Assembly (NCBI RefSeq): GCF_002884445.1
Contig: NZ_KZ614144.1
Location: 227,272-291,271 of the forward strand
Reading direction: 5' to 3'
DNA length: 64,000 nucleotides
Source of the DNA: Paenibacillus castaneae
Lineage (GTDB): Bacteria > Bacillota > Bacilli > Paenibacillales > Paenibacillaceae
Shown: positions 1 to 9,390 of the stretch, in pieces
Position numbering within the stretch: position 1 is the stretch's first letter
Layout: each line of letters begins with the position of its first letter
Notes under the pieces: model-generated
Seen by the model: the letters and a program-made list of their open reading frames with translations, nothing else
Database searches by the model: none
What the model was told of the DNA's origin: nothing
Translations under genes and position numbers: made by a program

Positions 1-1622
1 ACCGCCCGCAAGGACGCCAGTCTCTCCTCCGGCATACCGACGCCGTCATCCTCGATGACGATCTCCACCGTATCGACATTCAAGCCTGCGCGTATCGCAA
101 TCATGCCCGGACCCCTTCGTTCTTTTATGCCGTGGTAGATGGCATTTTCCACCACCGGCTGCAGTATCAGCTTCAGGACGAGCGCATCGCCGCAGCTCTC
201 ATCTACTTGAATGGAATAATTCAACTTATCCTTATAGCGTGTCTTTTGAATCTTTAAATAACTCCGAATATGTTCAAACTCATCGTGAATCGGAATCATT
301 TCATGCCCCTTGCTTAAGCCGATCCGGAACAGCTTCGACAGCGCCTCCACCACTTCCGCAGCTTCCTGCGCCCCGTCTTTACGGGCCAGCCACTGGATCG
401 TATCGAGCGTATTGTATAAAAAATGCGGCTGAATATGCGCTTGAAGGCTGCGCAGCTCCGCCTCCCGCTTTAACTGTTGCTCTTCCCACACCTGCGCGAT
501 CAGGAGAGTCATTTGCGACAGCATTTTATTAAAGCTTCGCCCCAGCATTCCGACTTCATCCACCCGCTGCTCGGGGATCCGAATATGCATATTCCCGTCC
601 TCCACCTTGCGCATGAAGGAGGAAAGCTGTGAGATCGGGCGCGAAATCGAATGCGATAAAAAGTATGATGCCGCAATGCCGAGCGTGCATACGACGAAAA
701 TAAATATGACTAAATACAAGTTAAAATCTTTTATTCCCTGCACGCTGTCCTGAACGTCGAATACGCCCACCGTTGTCCAGTTTGTAAACGGTGATTTTTG
801 AAAAATAAATTGCAGCTCGCGGCCGTCTACCGTTTGCGAGAAAGTGCCTGACGACTGGCGTCCGAGCAGCTCCATATCGATGCTGCCGACCTTGGAATTA
901 CGAGGAGCGTAGATGCTCTCCCCATCGTCATTGATGACCATCAAATAACCGGTCTTTCCTAATCGAACATCGCGAACCGTCTCCGCAATGACCCGCAGCT
1001 TCAGATCGATAAGCACGACACCCTGCGTCTTCTGCGTATCAGGGTCCTGGATCGCTCGTACGACCGAGACGACCTCACTGTCTTTGTAATTGGCATGCGT
1101 CGTGACGTTGCGGTTAGACGGATGGCCGATCATTTTGAAAATGCCTTTCGCTTGCACCGCTTCCCGGTACCAGCTCTCCTCCGTTAAGCTCCGCTCACTT
1201 CTTGCATACATATCATTGCTAAAATATTGTCCGTTGTCGTCCACGACGATAATGCCTGCAACCTCGGAATTGAGAGCGGTAAAGCTCTGCATAAATTTGG
1301 ACAGCCGATACTGCTCATGCTCCCCTTTGATCGCGGCGTCGCCTTTCTTGAGAAAAGCCTGAACATCCTGATTCATCGAGATAAAATAGGATATATTCTG
1401 AATATTGCCCGCATAGGAGTTGAGTGATTTGTTGACGTTGCCAATCAGTTGGAGCGTATGCTCGTTCACCTGTTTTTCCATAATGCCGTTGACCGTCAGC
1501 CCCATTAATAATGCGATGGCTGAGGCCGGCAGGATGCTGATCAGCAAAAAATGAAAAATAAGTTTGTAGCGAATCGTCCAGTTGTTCAACTGAAACCACT
1601 TTTGCAGCCATTTCATGACCAT
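1..1622 (-). CDS. YesM-family sensor histidine kinase, C-terminus cut by window edge
   Basis: Membrane sensor kinase that would phosphorylate a YesN-type response regulator, expected beyond the left edge. The visible 540 codons hold a first membrane helix (about residues 20-42), an extracytoplasmic Cache-like sensor region, a second helix near residue 300, a HAMP segment, the His_kinase motif QPHFLYNTL (phospho-His near residue 398), the N-box VVENAIYHG and the ATP-lid motif DDGVGMP. The start is ATG at 1622, because AGGTGA lies 7 nt upstream; an in-frame ATG at 1616 is worse placed. It follows an anchored sugar-binding protein by 38 nt, at the end of a ChvE/MmsAB transport operon. That order resembles XylFII-LytS xylose sensing in Clostridium beijerinckii, so a sugar-responsive role is inferred. 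Confidence 0.93.
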   Translation of the reverse strand, partial: MVMKWLQKWFQLNNWTIRYKLIFHFLLISILPASAIALLMGLTVNGIMEKQVNEHTLQLIGNVNKSLNSYAGNIQNISYFISMNQDVQAFLKKGDAAIKGEHEQYRLSKFMQSFTALNSEVAGIIVVDDNGQYFSNDMYARSERSLTEESWYREAVQAKGIFKMIGHPSNRNVTTHANYKDSEVVSVVRAIQDPDTQKTQGVVLIDLKLRVIAETVRDVRLGKTGYLMVINDDGESIYAPRNSKVGSIDMELLGRQSSGTFSQTVDGRELQFIFQKSPFTNWTTVGVFDVQDSVQGIKDFNLYLVIFIFVVCTLGIAASYFLSHSISRPISQLSSFMRKVEDGNMHIRIPEQRVDEVGMLGRSFNKMLSQMTLLIAQVWEEQQLKREAELRSLQAHIQPHFLYNTLDTIQWLARKDGAQEAAEVVEALSKLFRIGLSKGHEMIPIHDEFEHIRSYLKIQKTRYKDKLNYSIQVDESCGDALVLKLILQPVVENAIYHGIKERRGPGMIAIRAGLNVDTVEIVIEDDGVGMPEERLASLRA

Positions 1623-1660
1623 CTTTCGTTCACCTTCCGCCTGCCGCCATTAGGGGTCCA

Positions 1661-2674
1661 TTATTTCGCATAAAAGAGGTCCACGTTCGACTTCGTAACA
1701 ACCGTAATTCCGGTATCGACATATGGCGGCAGCGGGGGAACATTCGATTCCCGCCAATCCGGCATCGGTTCAACGAGCTCATTGCGAAGATGAAATAAAT
1801 GCATCAGCGACCAATAGCCCATATTCCACGTCCCTTGCGCCATCGTGGCCGAAATGGTGCCGCTTTTGACCATATCTAGCGTCCCTTTATCTGTATCGAA
1901 GCTGATGATGCGCACCTGATCCAGCTTACCCGCCCGCAGGACCGCATTGCCCGCCCCGATTCCGCCATTCGCTTCCGTTAAGAAAACACCGGTCAAATCC
2001 GGGTATTGTTCCATCATCTCTCTAACCTTTTGCTCAGTTACTAGCTGATCCCCTTTGCCGTCCTCGACACCGATCAGTTTGAGCTCCGGAAACTCATCGG
2101 TCAGCGTTTCCTTGAAGCCTCTCATCCGCTCCTGATGATTCAATTGATTGGGGAGCGTTATGATGCCGACCTTTCCTCGGCTTCCCGTAAGCTCCGCCAT
2201 TTTGCGGGCGGCAGTAACGCCGGCGTTATAATTGTTTGTGCCCAGAAACGAATAGGCATCGCTGTCCGGCGCATCGGAGTCGAACATGACAACGGGTATT
2301 CCGGCTTCGATCGCTTTGTTGATCGCCGCATTGAGCGCCTCGGAATTAATAGCACTGACGGCAATGCCAGCTGGATTGCGGGCAATAACCTGCTCCAGCA
2401 CCATAACTTCCTCCTGCACATCGTATTGCGTCGAGCCGCGGTATTCGACAGATACGCCGAGCGCTCCAGCCGCATCCTCAAAGCCCTTCAACCCGTTCTT
2501 CCAATAGTCGATGCCAGTCAGGAAATTGACCATCACATATTTCTCCTCTGTCGTACCGTGAAGCCCCGCCGATTCATTCAGCAGCCCGCTATTATCCTGC
2601 CGGACAAACGCCACGTACAAGTAGGCCATCAGAGTTGCGATCATTACGATGTACACGAACAAAAGCTTTTTCAA
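1661..2674 (-). CDS. Membrane-anchored sugar-binding protein (XylFII-like sensor component)
   Basis: A 337-residue Peripla_BP_4-type protein (ribose/xylose-binding fold). The N-terminus is an uncleaved-looking hydrophobic anchor (residues about 4-22) with no lipobox cysteine, unlike the transport lipoprotein ChvE in the same operon. Binding-fold signatures include the GIDYWKNGLKGFEDAA region near residue 55 and VVMFDSDAPDSDAY near residue 128. The start codon is TTG, preceded by GGGGGG at a 7-nt spacing. It sits between the permease gene and a YesM-type kinase. In the XylFII-LytS system such an anchored binding protein presents sugar to the kinase sensor domain, and the same role is inferred here. 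The alternative is a second transporter binding protein, which the lack of a lipobox makes less likely. Confidence 0.85.
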   Translation of the reverse strand: MKKLLFVYIVMIATLMAYLYVAFVRQDNSGLLNESAGLHGTTEEKYVMVNFLTGIDYWKNGLKGFEDAAGALGVSVEYRGSTQYDVQEEVMVLEQVIARNPAGIAVSAINSEALNAAINKAIEAGIPVVMFDSDAPDSDAYSFLGTNNYNAGVTAARKMAELTGSRGKVGIITLPNQLNHQERMRGFKETLTDEFPELKLIGVEDGKGDQLVTEQKVREMMEQYPDLTGVFLTEANGGIGAGNAVLRAGKLDQVRIISFDTDKGTLDMVKSGTISATMAQGTWNMGYWSLMHLFHLRNELVEPMPDWRESNVPPLPPYVDTGITVVTKSNVDLFYAK

Positions 2675-2777
2675 TACGGACCCCCCAATTGTAAGCCTTT
2701 AAATAACTTTTCCATTTTATACAACTAAAGCGCGGGTGTCCACATTTTGTGAACGTCCCGCGCTAGTCATAGTTTCA

Positions 2778-3941
2778 CTAAGCAGACTTATTTTTATTAT
2801 AGAGGTCGAAAGCGACGGCAAGCAGCAGGACCAAGCCTTTAATGCCTTGCTGATAATCGATGCCGAGGCCGATCAGCGACATTCCGTTGTTCATAACGCC
2901 CATGACCAGACCGCCGATAATGGCGCCGATAACAGTGCCGACGCCGCCCGTAGCCGATGCCCCGCCGATAAAGACGGCTGCAATCGCATCAAGCTCGAAG
3001 TTGACGCCCGCTTTCGGCGTAGCCGCATTCAGACGAGCCGCAAATACGAGGCCCGCAAGCGCAGCCATAACGCCCATATTGACGAACACCCAAAATGTCA
3101 TTTTTTTCGTCTTCACGCCCGAAAGCTTTGCTGCTTTCTCATTGCCGCCCAGTGCATAGATGTGGCGGCCCATAACTGTTTTGCGCATCACGAAAGTGTA
3201 AAACGCTACAAGCAGGGCAAGCAAAATCAGAATGTTCGGAAGCCCTTTATAGGAAGCCAGCACAAACGTGAACAAATTAGTAATAACGACCACCGCAGCT
3301 GCCTTCAAAAAGAAGAACGGGAGCGGCAGCTGTTCGATCTGATACCGTTTCTGAATTAAGCGGTTGCGCCATTCCATGAACAGATAGAAGACGGACAGCA
3401 CGACGCCAATAATGACAGTCAGCAGGTGAAGATCACCACCTCCGGGAATGTCCGGAAGAAAACCGGTGCTGATGGCGCGGAATCCTTCAGGAAACGGCGC
3501 CACCGACTTACCGTCGAGCACCAGCATTGTAAGGCCGCGGAAAAGCAGCATGCCCGCGAGCGTCACGATAAATGCCGGTATTCGTACATAAGCGACCCAG
3601 AAGCCCTGCCAAGCGCCGACTAAAGCGCCGAACACGAGAGAAAGCACCATCGCCACCGGGAAGGACATGCCGTGCTTCACCATCATAATGGCTGAGACGG
3701 CACCGACAAAGGCGGCTACCGAGCCTACGGACAAATCGATATGTCCTGTAATAATGACCAACAGCATGCCAATGGCAAGAATCAGAATATAGCTGTTTTG
3801 AAGAATGAGATTTGTAATGTTAAGCGGTTTCAATAAATTGCCGTCGGAAAGAAATTGAAAGAGCAGCATGATCAATATTAATGCGATGAACATGCCATAC
3901 TGCCGGATATTGCTGCGAAATAACTTCAGAGCGGTCTTCAT
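2778..3941 (-). CDS. mmsB: Multiple-monosaccharide ABC transporter permease MmsB/GguB
   Basis: A 387-residue integral membrane subunit of a CUT2-class sugar importer (BPD_transp_2 fold) with about ten hydrophobic segments. Characteristic stretches are the GHIDLSVGSVAAF motif near residue 64, conserved in ribose/xylose permeases, and the late loop with AAVFIGGASATGGVGT. Length and sequence match MmsB/GguB, partner of ChvE and MmsA. The ATG at 3941 lies 6 nt beyond the mmsA stop. Its GGGGG ribosome binding site is embedded in the end of mmsA, indicating translational coupling. Expected substrates of this family are xylose, arabinose, glucose and galactose; which one is used here cannot be read from sequence. 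Confidence 0.93.
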   Translation of the reverse strand: MKTALKLFRSNIRQYGMFIALILIMLLFQFLSDGNLLKPLNITNLILQNSYILILAIGMLLVIITGHIDLSVGSVAAFVGAVSAIMMVKHGMSFPVAMVLSLVFGALVGAWQGFWVAYVRIPAFIVTLAGMLLFRGLTMLVLDGKSVAPFPEGFRAISTGFLPDIPGGGDLHLLTVIIGVVLSVFYLFMEWRNRLIQKRYQIEQLPLPFFFLKAAAVVVITNLFTFVLASYKGLPNILILLALLVAFYTFVMRKTVMGRHIYALGGNEKAAKLSGVKTKKMTFWVFVNMGVMAALAGLVFAARLNAATPKAGVNFELDAIAAVFIGGASATGGVGTVIGAIIGGLVMGVMNNGMSLIGLGIDYQQGIKGLVLLLAVAFDLYNKNKSA

Positions 3942-3947
3942 GCTGTT

Positions 3948-5480
3948 CTACCCCCTGCTTTTCGTCATAAATTTCATTAATATTTCCTGATTGGCTTCCG
4001 ATCTTGGCACTTCGCCGGTAAAGCTGCCTTCGTTCATCACATAAATGCGGTCGCATATGCCGAGCAGCTCGGGCAGCTCGGAGGAGATGACCAATATCCC
4101 CTTTCCTTGCGCCGCCAATTGGTTAATGATCGTATAGATTTCATATTTCGCACCTACGTCAATTCCCCGTGTCGGTTCGTCAAGGATGAGCAAATCCGGC
4201 CCCGTAAAAATCCATTTGCTGAGCACGACCTTCTGCTGGTTGCCGCCGCTCAAATTGCCCGTCTTCTGGTGAATGCTCGGCGTCTTGATGTTCAGCTTCT
4301 TGCGGAAGTCTTCCGCTACATTAAGCTCTTCATAATCGTTTACGACAAACCATTTGGAGATGCCTTTCAAATTGGTTATCGTCGTATTGCGCTTGATGTC
4401 CTCCATCAAAATTAAGCCGTATTCCTTCCGGTCCTCCGTCACATATGCGACGCCGTTGTCAATCGCTTTGCTAATGTCGGCAAGATTTGTTTCCTTGCCG
4501 TCCTTGAACAGCTGGCCGCTAATTTTCCTGCCGTACGATTGCCCGAATATGCTCATCGCAAGCTCTGTGCGACCCGCTCCCATCAAGCCGGCAATGCCGA
4601 CAATTTCGCCGCGTTTCACGTTGAAGCTGACATCGTCGATCACCTTGCGCTCCTGCACGGGATGATACACGTTCCAGTTTTTCACCTCGAACAATACTTC
4701 GCCGATGTTCGGCTCGCGTTCAGGATAACGGTTCGTTAAATCTCGTCCGACCATTCCTTTAATGATCCGGTCCTCGTCGATATTGTCCTCTTTGACCCGC
4801 AGCGTTTCGATCGTTTTGCCGTCCCGCAAAATCGTAATCGAATCAGCCACTTTCATAATTTCATTGAGCTTATGGGAAATAATAATGGACGTAATGCCCT
4901 GCTTTTTGAAAGCCAGCATTAAGTTGAGCAAATTTTCGCTGTCCTCTTCATTAAGCGCCGCCGTCGGTTCGTCCAGTATAAGCAGCTTCACTTCTTTAGA
5001 CAGCGCTTTTGCGATTTCAACCAACTGCTGTTTGCCGACGCCGATCGAGCCGGCCGTCGTATTTGGCGACTCGGACAAACCTACTGTATTTAATAGCTCG
5101 CGGGTACGCACGATCGTTCCGTTCCAATCGATAACGCCGCCCTTGACCTGCTCATTCCCTAGGAAAATGTTTTCCGCAATCGACAGCTGCGGGATGAGCG
5201 CCAGCTCTTGATGGATAATGACAATGCCGAGCTGCTCGCTGTTTCGAATATTTTTAAATTCGCAGGCTTTGCCTTTGAATAAAATATCGCCCTCATAGGA
5301 ACCGTACGGATATACGCCGGAGAGCACTTTCATGAGCGTCGATTTGCCCGCTCCGTTCTCTCCCATCAACGCATGGATTTCGCCTTCTTTTACTTTCAAA
5401 TTTACGTTTTCAAGCGCTTTTACGCCCGGAAAGGTTTTGGTGATTCCGCGCATTTCCAATATATTATCCGTCAAAGCCAT
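3948..5480 (-). CDS. mmsA: Multiple-monosaccharide ABC transporter ATPase MmsA/GguA
   Basis: A 510-residue ATPase with two fused ABC cassettes, energising the MmsB permease. The first cassette has Walker [10 protein letters not shown], a Walker [12 protein letters not shown] and a partly degenerate signature. The second has the canonical [14 protein letters not shown] signature and [12 protein letters not shown], the asymmetry typical of CUT2 ATPases (RbsA/XylG/MmsA). The frame is open upstream to 5570, but the extra 30 residues are not family-like. The ATG at 5480 is preceded by GAAGG and gives the usual length, so that start is used. It lies between chvE and mmsB on the same strand. Confidence 0.93.
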   Translation of the reverse strand: MALTDNILEMRGITKTFPGVKALENVNLKVKEGEIHALMGENGAGKSTLMKVLSGVYPYGSYEGDILFKGKACEFKNIRNSEQLGIVIIHQELALIPQLSIAENIFLGNEQVKGGVIDWNGTIVRTRELLNTVGLSESPNTTAGSIGVGKQQLVEIAKALSKEVKLLILDEPTAALNEEDSENLLNLMLAFKKQGITSIIISHKLNEIMKVADSITILRDGKTIETLRVKEDNIDEDRIIKGMVGRDLTNRYPEREPNIGEVLFEVKNWNVYHPVQERKVIDDVSFNVKRGEIVGIAGLMGAGRTELAMSIFGQSYGRKISGQLFKDGKETNLADISKAIDNGVAYVTEDRKEYGLILMEDIKRNTTITNLKGISKWFVVNDYEELNVAEDFRKKLNIKTPSIHQKTGNLSGGNQQKVVLSKWIFTGPDLLILDEPTRGIDVGAKYEIYTIINQLAAQGKGILVISSELPELLGICDRIYVMNEGSFTGEVPRSEANQEILMKFMTKSRG

Positions 5481-5605
5481 CACCACGCCTTCAGAAGTAG
5501 GAATCAAAAGCTGCGGGACAACAAACGCGGTTCGCCTTCGTTGTCCCGTATAAATTTCATTTCTCTGCACGCCGATCAGTTATTGTTCTATATCGCTTTT
5601 ATCCG

Positions 5606-6718
5606 TTATTTCAGTTCGCCTTCTGTATAGTAGCCGGAGTCAACCAGCACTTGCTTGTAATTGTCTTTGTCGACCGATACCGGTTCAAGCAGATAGGAAG
5701 GCACGACCTTAACGCCATTGTTGTACGTCTCCGTATCATTTACTTGCGCTTCTTTGCCTTCGATTACCGCTTCAACCATGCTTACTGCCACTTTGGCCAG
5801 CTCGCGGGTATCTTTAAATACGGTAGAAGTTTGCTCGCCGGCAATAATCGATTTGATCGAAGCGAGTTCCGCGTCTTGGCCGCTTATGATCGGCATTGGC
5901 TTATTGGCCGAACCATAGCCTACGCCTTTCAAGGAAGAAATAATGCCGATACTGATGCCGTCATAAGGCGACAATACCGCATGCACGGTATCATTTGCGT
6001 AGTTCGCGCTTAGCAGATTATCCATGCGGGATTGGGCTGTTGCGCCATCCCAGCGAAGTGTTGCTACTTGCTCCATGTTCGTTTGCTTGCTTTTCACAAC
6101 CAGCTTGCCGCTGTCGATGTAAGGCTTCAACACGGACATTGCGCCGTCAAAGAAGAAGTAAGCGTTGTTGTCGTCAGGCGAACCTGCGAACAGCTCGATA
6201 TTGAACGGGCCTTTGCCTTCTTTCAAGCCAAGCTTTTCTTCTAGATAAGAAGCTTGCAAAACACCTACTTTAAAATTATCGAATGTCGCATAATAGCTGA
6301 CATGCTCGCTGTTTTTGATCAAACGGTCATAAGCGATTACTTTAATGTCTTGGTCAGCCGCTTTTTGCAGCACATCTGTCAGCGACTCGCCGTCGATCGA
6401 TGCGATTACGAGCACCTTCGCGCCTTTTGTAATCATGTTCTCAATTTGAGAAACCTGATTTTCGATTACGTCCTCGGCATATTGCAGGTCTACCGTGTAG
6501 CCAAGCGCTTCGAATTCTTTCTTCATGTTGGCGCCGTCACCCACCCAACGCTCGGATGATTTGGTTGGCATCGAAATGCCGACGCTGCCTTTGGCGCTGC
6601 CGCCGGAGCCGCCTTTTTTCGCGCCTCCCACTTCCGTATTTCCGCCGTTATTGCCGCCGCATGCGGCAAGCACCATAATCAGCGAAGTAATGACAAACAA
6701 CGTTAGAGCTTTTTTCAT
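5606..6718 (-). CDS. chvE: ChvE-type multiple-monosaccharide-binding lipoprotein
   Basis: Extracellular substrate-binding lipoprotein of the MmsAB importer, 370 residues. The signal peptide ends in the lipobox VLAAC (Cys 20). ChvE family signatures are clear: [12 protein letters not shown] near residue 48, the [16 protein letters not shown] segment near residue 180 and [16 protein letters not shown] near residue 223. It is the first gene of the operon, with AGAGGGG about 9 nt upstream of the ATG. ChvE proteins bind several aldose sugars; the exact ligand here is not determinable. Paired with the anchored binding protein at 1661, the operon encodes one transport and one apparent sensing binding protein. 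Confidence 0.94.
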   Translation of the reverse strand: MKKALTLFVITSLIMVLAACGGNNGGNTEVGGAKKGGSGGSAKGSVGISMPTKSSERWVGDGANMKKEFEALGYTVDLQYAEDVIENQVSQIENMITKGAKVLVIASIDGESLTDVLQKAADQDIKVIAYDRLIKNSEHVSYYATFDNFKVGVLQASYLEEKLGLKEGKGPFNIELFAGSPDDNNAYFFFDGAMSVLKPYIDSGKLVVKSKQTNMEQVATLRWDGATAQSRMDNLLSANYANDTVHAVLSPYDGISIGIISSLKGVGYGSANKPMPIISGQDAELASIKSIIAGEQTSTVFKDTRELAKVAVSMVEAVIEGKEAQVNDTETYNNGVKVVPSYLLEPVSVDKDNYKQVLVDSGYYTEGELK

Positions 6719-7276
6719 TTCTGTCTATCCCCTCTCAGTTTTTTGTTGTTTTTGTTGATATTGCAATCATACAAGCGGCACCCCCAAGTGATCTTTGCAA
6801 TTCGTTTACCGTTTTTTATAAAAAATAAACAGAACTGCTTTCAGTTAGTTTTCAACGCGCGCTTATTCTCTTATCATCAGCCGCTAATCTATGTTCCAGA
6901 TTGCCGGTTTATATTAAGGTTGTACGATAGATCGCAAGTCGGAAGGAGGTGGCTAATATGAAAGGGATAAATGCTCTCGAGGGATTTACGCCATATTTTC
7001 GGCTGAGGTAGAGAGCGAGAATGTTGGAGTTGGAGCCGCCTAGGAGCTAGCCAAGTGGCAAGTGAAGATTCTTCTCCAAAAGGTGAGAGGGACGAAGATG
7101 GAAGTGCCAGTTTATCTTGCAGTTGGTCAAGGGTTGAGGCGAGAACAAGCCTGGCCGCCAGCAAAATGGTGCATTTCTAGGCAATTAATGGTGACATTAT
7201 TTTAGTTCATATCATATAAAATATAATGGTGCTAGTTTATTAAATTTCTTGTACTCTTTATTAGGAGGAATGGTCA
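6719..7276. other. Intergenic region between chvE and DUF2269, with a small ORF
   Basis: This 558-nt stretch holds the promoter region for the leftward chvE operon (AT-rich 6740-6860; no convincing -35/-10 pair picked). It also has a strong ribosome binding site followed by a 17-codon ORF at 6958-7011, listed separately. From 7012 to 7276 no supported gene was seen; that part is purine-rich with stops in all plus frames. Composition changes sharply at about 7200, where low-GC sequence of the accessory region begins. Confidence 0.5.
6958..7011 (+). CDS. Possible 17-residue peptide with near-perfect Shine-Dalgarno
   Basis: AAGGAGGTG, fully complementary to the 16S 3' end, lies 6 nt before an ATG. 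It opens a 17-codon frame (MKGINALEGFTPYFRLR) ending in TAG at 7009-7011. No family is recognised. It could be a leader peptide, a small secreted or regulatory peptide, or the start of a gene that decayed, since downstream frames have frequent stops. The strength and spacing of the ribosome binding site is the only real evidence for translation. Confidence 0.35.
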   Translation: MKGINALEGFTPYFRLR

Positions 7277-7732
7277 ATGAATTGGCTCGTTCTATTACAT
7301 GTAGTATCCGCTATTGTAGGGGTAGGACCCGCTTACTTTCTTCACGTTCTACTAAGAAAACAACAAACAGTCGGTGAATTACGGGTTTCTATGAATCTGA
7401 GCAAAACACTTGAGTTTTTCCCTAAGATTGGCGGTTCTATTGCTGTGTTAAGTGGACTGTTATTAGTAGTAATAAGTGACTGGGCTTTTAGAGAGTTTTG
7501 GATTTGGGGATCAATTGTTATGTATGTACTTATTCAAATTGTCGTTATTGGTTATGTTGGACCACGCTTGAAGAAAATAGTTAATTGGGTAAAGGATTAT
7601 AATGGACCTAGTGATGCTGTTGTTCCACAAGAACAACAAGCGTGGTTAGCTCGTGCAAATTATTTAATGTATGTAGCAAGCTTCTTTGGTTTAGTGCTAT
7701 TTACATTTATGGTTCTTAAACCGCATTTATAG
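7277..7732 (+). CDS. DUF2269-family integral membrane protein
   Basis: A 151-residue membrane protein with four predicted hydrophobic helices (residues about 2-24, 50-68, 73-92 and 126-147). It resembles the DUF2269 (YozB/copper-resistance-D-like) group by the N-terminal LLHVVSAIVGVGPAYF segment, which carries a conserved helix-1 histidine. AGGAGGAATGGTCA precedes the ATG. Function is unknown. Base composition is markedly AT-rich compared with the chvE operon, and the gene ends only 6 nt before a broken tmRNA 3' end, suggesting it came in with an ssrA-targeting element. Confidence 0.8.
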   Translation: MNWLVLLHVVSAIVGVGPAYFLHVLLRKQQTVGELRVSMNLSKTLEFFPKIGGSIAVLSGLLLVVISDWAFREFWIWGSIVMYVLIQIVVIGYVGPRLKKIVNWVKDYNGPSDAVVPQEQQAWLARANYLMYVASFFGLVLFTFMVLKPHL

Positions 7733-7738
7733 ATAGGT

Positions 7739-7820
7739 GACATCAAAACTGTGACTACACCCGTAGAAGCCTGTGTGGCGTTATCTTCGGACAGGGGTTC
7801 AAATCCCCTCGCCTCCACCA
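7739..7820 (+). pseudogene. ssrA: 3' fragment of tmRNA (ssrA), likely attachment-site duplicate
   Basis: The last ~80 nt match the 3' end of a Paenibacillus-type tmRNA: the GTAGAAGCCTGTGTGGC stretch, a T-arm (AGGGG, loop TTCAAAT, CCCCT) and the 3' acceptor strand ending CGCCTCCACCA. No tmRNA 5' half, tag-peptide frame or pseudoknots exist upstream, where DUF2269 coding sequence lies. It is therefore a partial copy. 3' ends of ssrA are classic integrase targets, and such a duplicate is what integration leaves at the far end of an element. Twenty-six bases from 7809 recur exactly at 36770. Confidence 0.8.
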
Positions 7821-7823
7821 TGT

Positions 7824-7855
7824 AAATCCACAACTGCAAGAGGTTGTGGATTTTT
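7824..7855 (+). terminator. ssrA-type rho-independent terminator, copy 1
   Basis: AAATCCACAAC at 7824-7834 pairs with GTTGTGGATTT at 7843-7853, followed by a short T-run. The same hairpin recurs with variant loops near 9220, 28420/29869, 36783 and 38106. Confidence 0.85.
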
Positions 7856-8041
7856 GCTTTCTATTACCTGTAATTTCAGTATGATTTCAACATGCTCTTT
7901 GTACATAATGACCTTTCTACATCAAAGATAATTCCTTTTCATCAAGAGATCTTCTATAGCCCTATCTGCTCTAATTGACAACAAAACTGTTCTGCACTAT
8001 AATTTCGCTGAACGGTTGTGGGGCGAAAAGGGACGGCATGA

Positions 8042-8261
8042 ATGCGTAATATACGAAAAGAGCAAGCAGGAGAAACGCGAAAAAAAGCTTTTACAAGCAG
8101 CAAAAGCTCTGTTTGCTGAATAAGGTTATAATGATACTCCTGAAACGTATGATAAGCCTTAACAAATAATAAGGGGGAGGATACTTTATCATTACTTTCC
8201 CGGCGGCAAGCGTGGATCAATCGATTGGAATTTTAGGAGCGGGCAAAATGAATCAGCGTAA
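8042..8261 (+). pseudogene. Decayed TetR-family regulator, DNA-binding domain only
   Basis: Translation starts like a TetR regulator (MRNIRKEQAGETR). A run of seven A's near 8079 shifts the frame. In the shifted frame the HTH helices continue as KKLLQAAKALFAE, then a TAA replaces the expected Lys, then GYNDTP, another TAA, and finally LYHYFPGGK, the end of the HTH. Coding potential stops at TAA 8259. The ligand-binding domain is absent. Three independent lesions make this a clear pseudogene. It lies between the ssrA fragment and a PAP2 gene. Confidence 0.75.
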
Positions 8262-8427
8262 CTAGCCTTTTTGTCCTGCTTATATTTGCGTTTAAGCCTT
8301 CCCGCGGATCTGAAAAAAAGGTTCAAATTGCACAATGCACTTAAAGAAAACCTATTGTATAGAATCAAAATAGTTGAGTAGACCTGATTATGGGGATATA
8401 AAAACAGCAGGGATAGAGACAAATGGG

Positions 8428-9099
8428 GTGAATGCTATTCTATTTCTTAAAATTAATTGGAGGAAGTATTATCCTCTCACACTGATGTTGATTTTTCCAG
8501 TTCTTTCGGTGTTATATAAGTGGACGAATCGACCAAGTCAGGATGTATATACGCTAGTGACCCCATTCGATACGGCTACGCCGTTTATCAAATATTTCGC
8601 ACTTCCGTACGCCGTGTGGATTTTCTATATTTATGCATGCCTAGTTTATTTTTTTATGAAAGATCTGAATACGTATTACAAAGGATTGGCTACTTACACC
8701 GTGTGCATCCTTATATGTTACGCGATTTATACAGTGTTCCAGACGACGGTGCTCCGTCCTGAGCTAACCGGTAATGATCCGTTCACGTGGCTCATGAAAT
8801 TTATATACAATCGGGATGAGCCCTACAATTGCTTCCCAAGTATCCATTGTTTTTCTAGCTATATGGTTATGCGACTGGTATGGAGCAGTTCATTTCGGAA
8901 CAAATGGAACGTCAGCTTGATTACGGCCTTCTCCTTGCTCATCATTCTGTCAACGTTATTCATCAAACAGCACGTTGTTATGGACGTTTTTGCAGGTATC
9001 CTTCTCGTAGAGTTCGTGTTAGCAGCTAAGCTATTCATCGAAGTGCAGGTCAAGAAACACCGCCATAACCAAGAGCAGAAAAGAACATATGGCACATAA
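8428..9099 (+). CDS. PAP2-superfamily membrane phosphatase
   Basis: A membrane protein of about 223 residues with five or six helices. The PAP2 active-site motifs are CFPSIHCFSSYMV (PSxH block) and IKQHVVMDVFAG (final His-Asp block). The upstream KxxxxxRP block is only approximate, the NRDEPYNC region lying before the PSxH block. It probably dephosphorylates a lipid pyrophosphate or phospholipid, or transfers a phospho-head-group as in AUR1-like proteins. The start is uncertain: the frame opens at TTG 8374, GTG 8428 and ATG 8484 are possible, and none has a good ribosome binding site; 8428 is a compromise. It is flanked by ssrA-terminator copies 1 and 2 together with the dead tetR, so it looks like one captured module. 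Confidence 0.78.
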   Translation: MNAILFLKINWRKYYPLTLMLIFPVLSVLYKWTNRPSQDVYTLVTPFDTATPFIKYFALPYAVWIFYIYACLVYFFMKDLNTYYKGLATYTVCILICYAIYTVFQTTVLRPELTGNDPFTWLMKFIYNRDEPYNCFPSIHCFSSYMVMRLVWSSSFRNKWNVSLITAFSLLIILSTLFIKQHVVMDVFAGILLVEFVLAAKLFIEVQVKKHRHNQEQKRTYGT

Positions 9100-9204
9100 A
9101 AGTGATGGAATTTTAAGGGGATGTTGGGAAAGAGAAAGTGTTAAACCACATCCCCAAAAAGCCTGAGCATCATACTTCGGCATATTGTGGTTTTGCAACC
9201 ATGA

Positions 9205-9257
9205 CGCGCCTCAACCAAATGTAAAATCCACAACCGTAAGAGGTTGTGGATTTTTGC
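9205..9257 (+). repeat. ssrA 3'-end/terminator module, copy 2 (degenerate)
   Basis: A degenerate version of the acceptor strand (CGCGCCTCAACCAAATGTAA) runs into the same hairpin (ATCCACAAC ... GTTGTGGAT) and a T-run. It resembles 7809-7855 with several substitutions and insertions. It marks the right end of the 7.8-9.2 kb module carrying PAP2. Confidence 0.65.
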
Positions 9258-9390
9258 TTTTCTCCTATTCTAATATTTTCATATCTACTATCGCCTAGAA
9301 CATCAACAATAACTTAATTAATATTTTGGTTAAACTGGGGGAATAATTTCAGAGAACTTATGTGTAGTTTGCCATGAAAGGATGAAATAA

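Noticed and set aside
2135-2728. 197-residue plus-strand frame
   Set aside because: Antisense shadow of the anchored binding-protein gene; no start signal or family features.
6889-7164. 91-residue minus-strand frame
   Set aside because: No ribosome binding site, low-complexity composition, overlaps the small plus-strand ORF with a much better start signal.
7739-7820. Complete tmRNA or tRNA gene
   Set aside because: Only the T-arm and 3' acceptor strand are present; the 5' half, tag frame and pseudoknots are missing.
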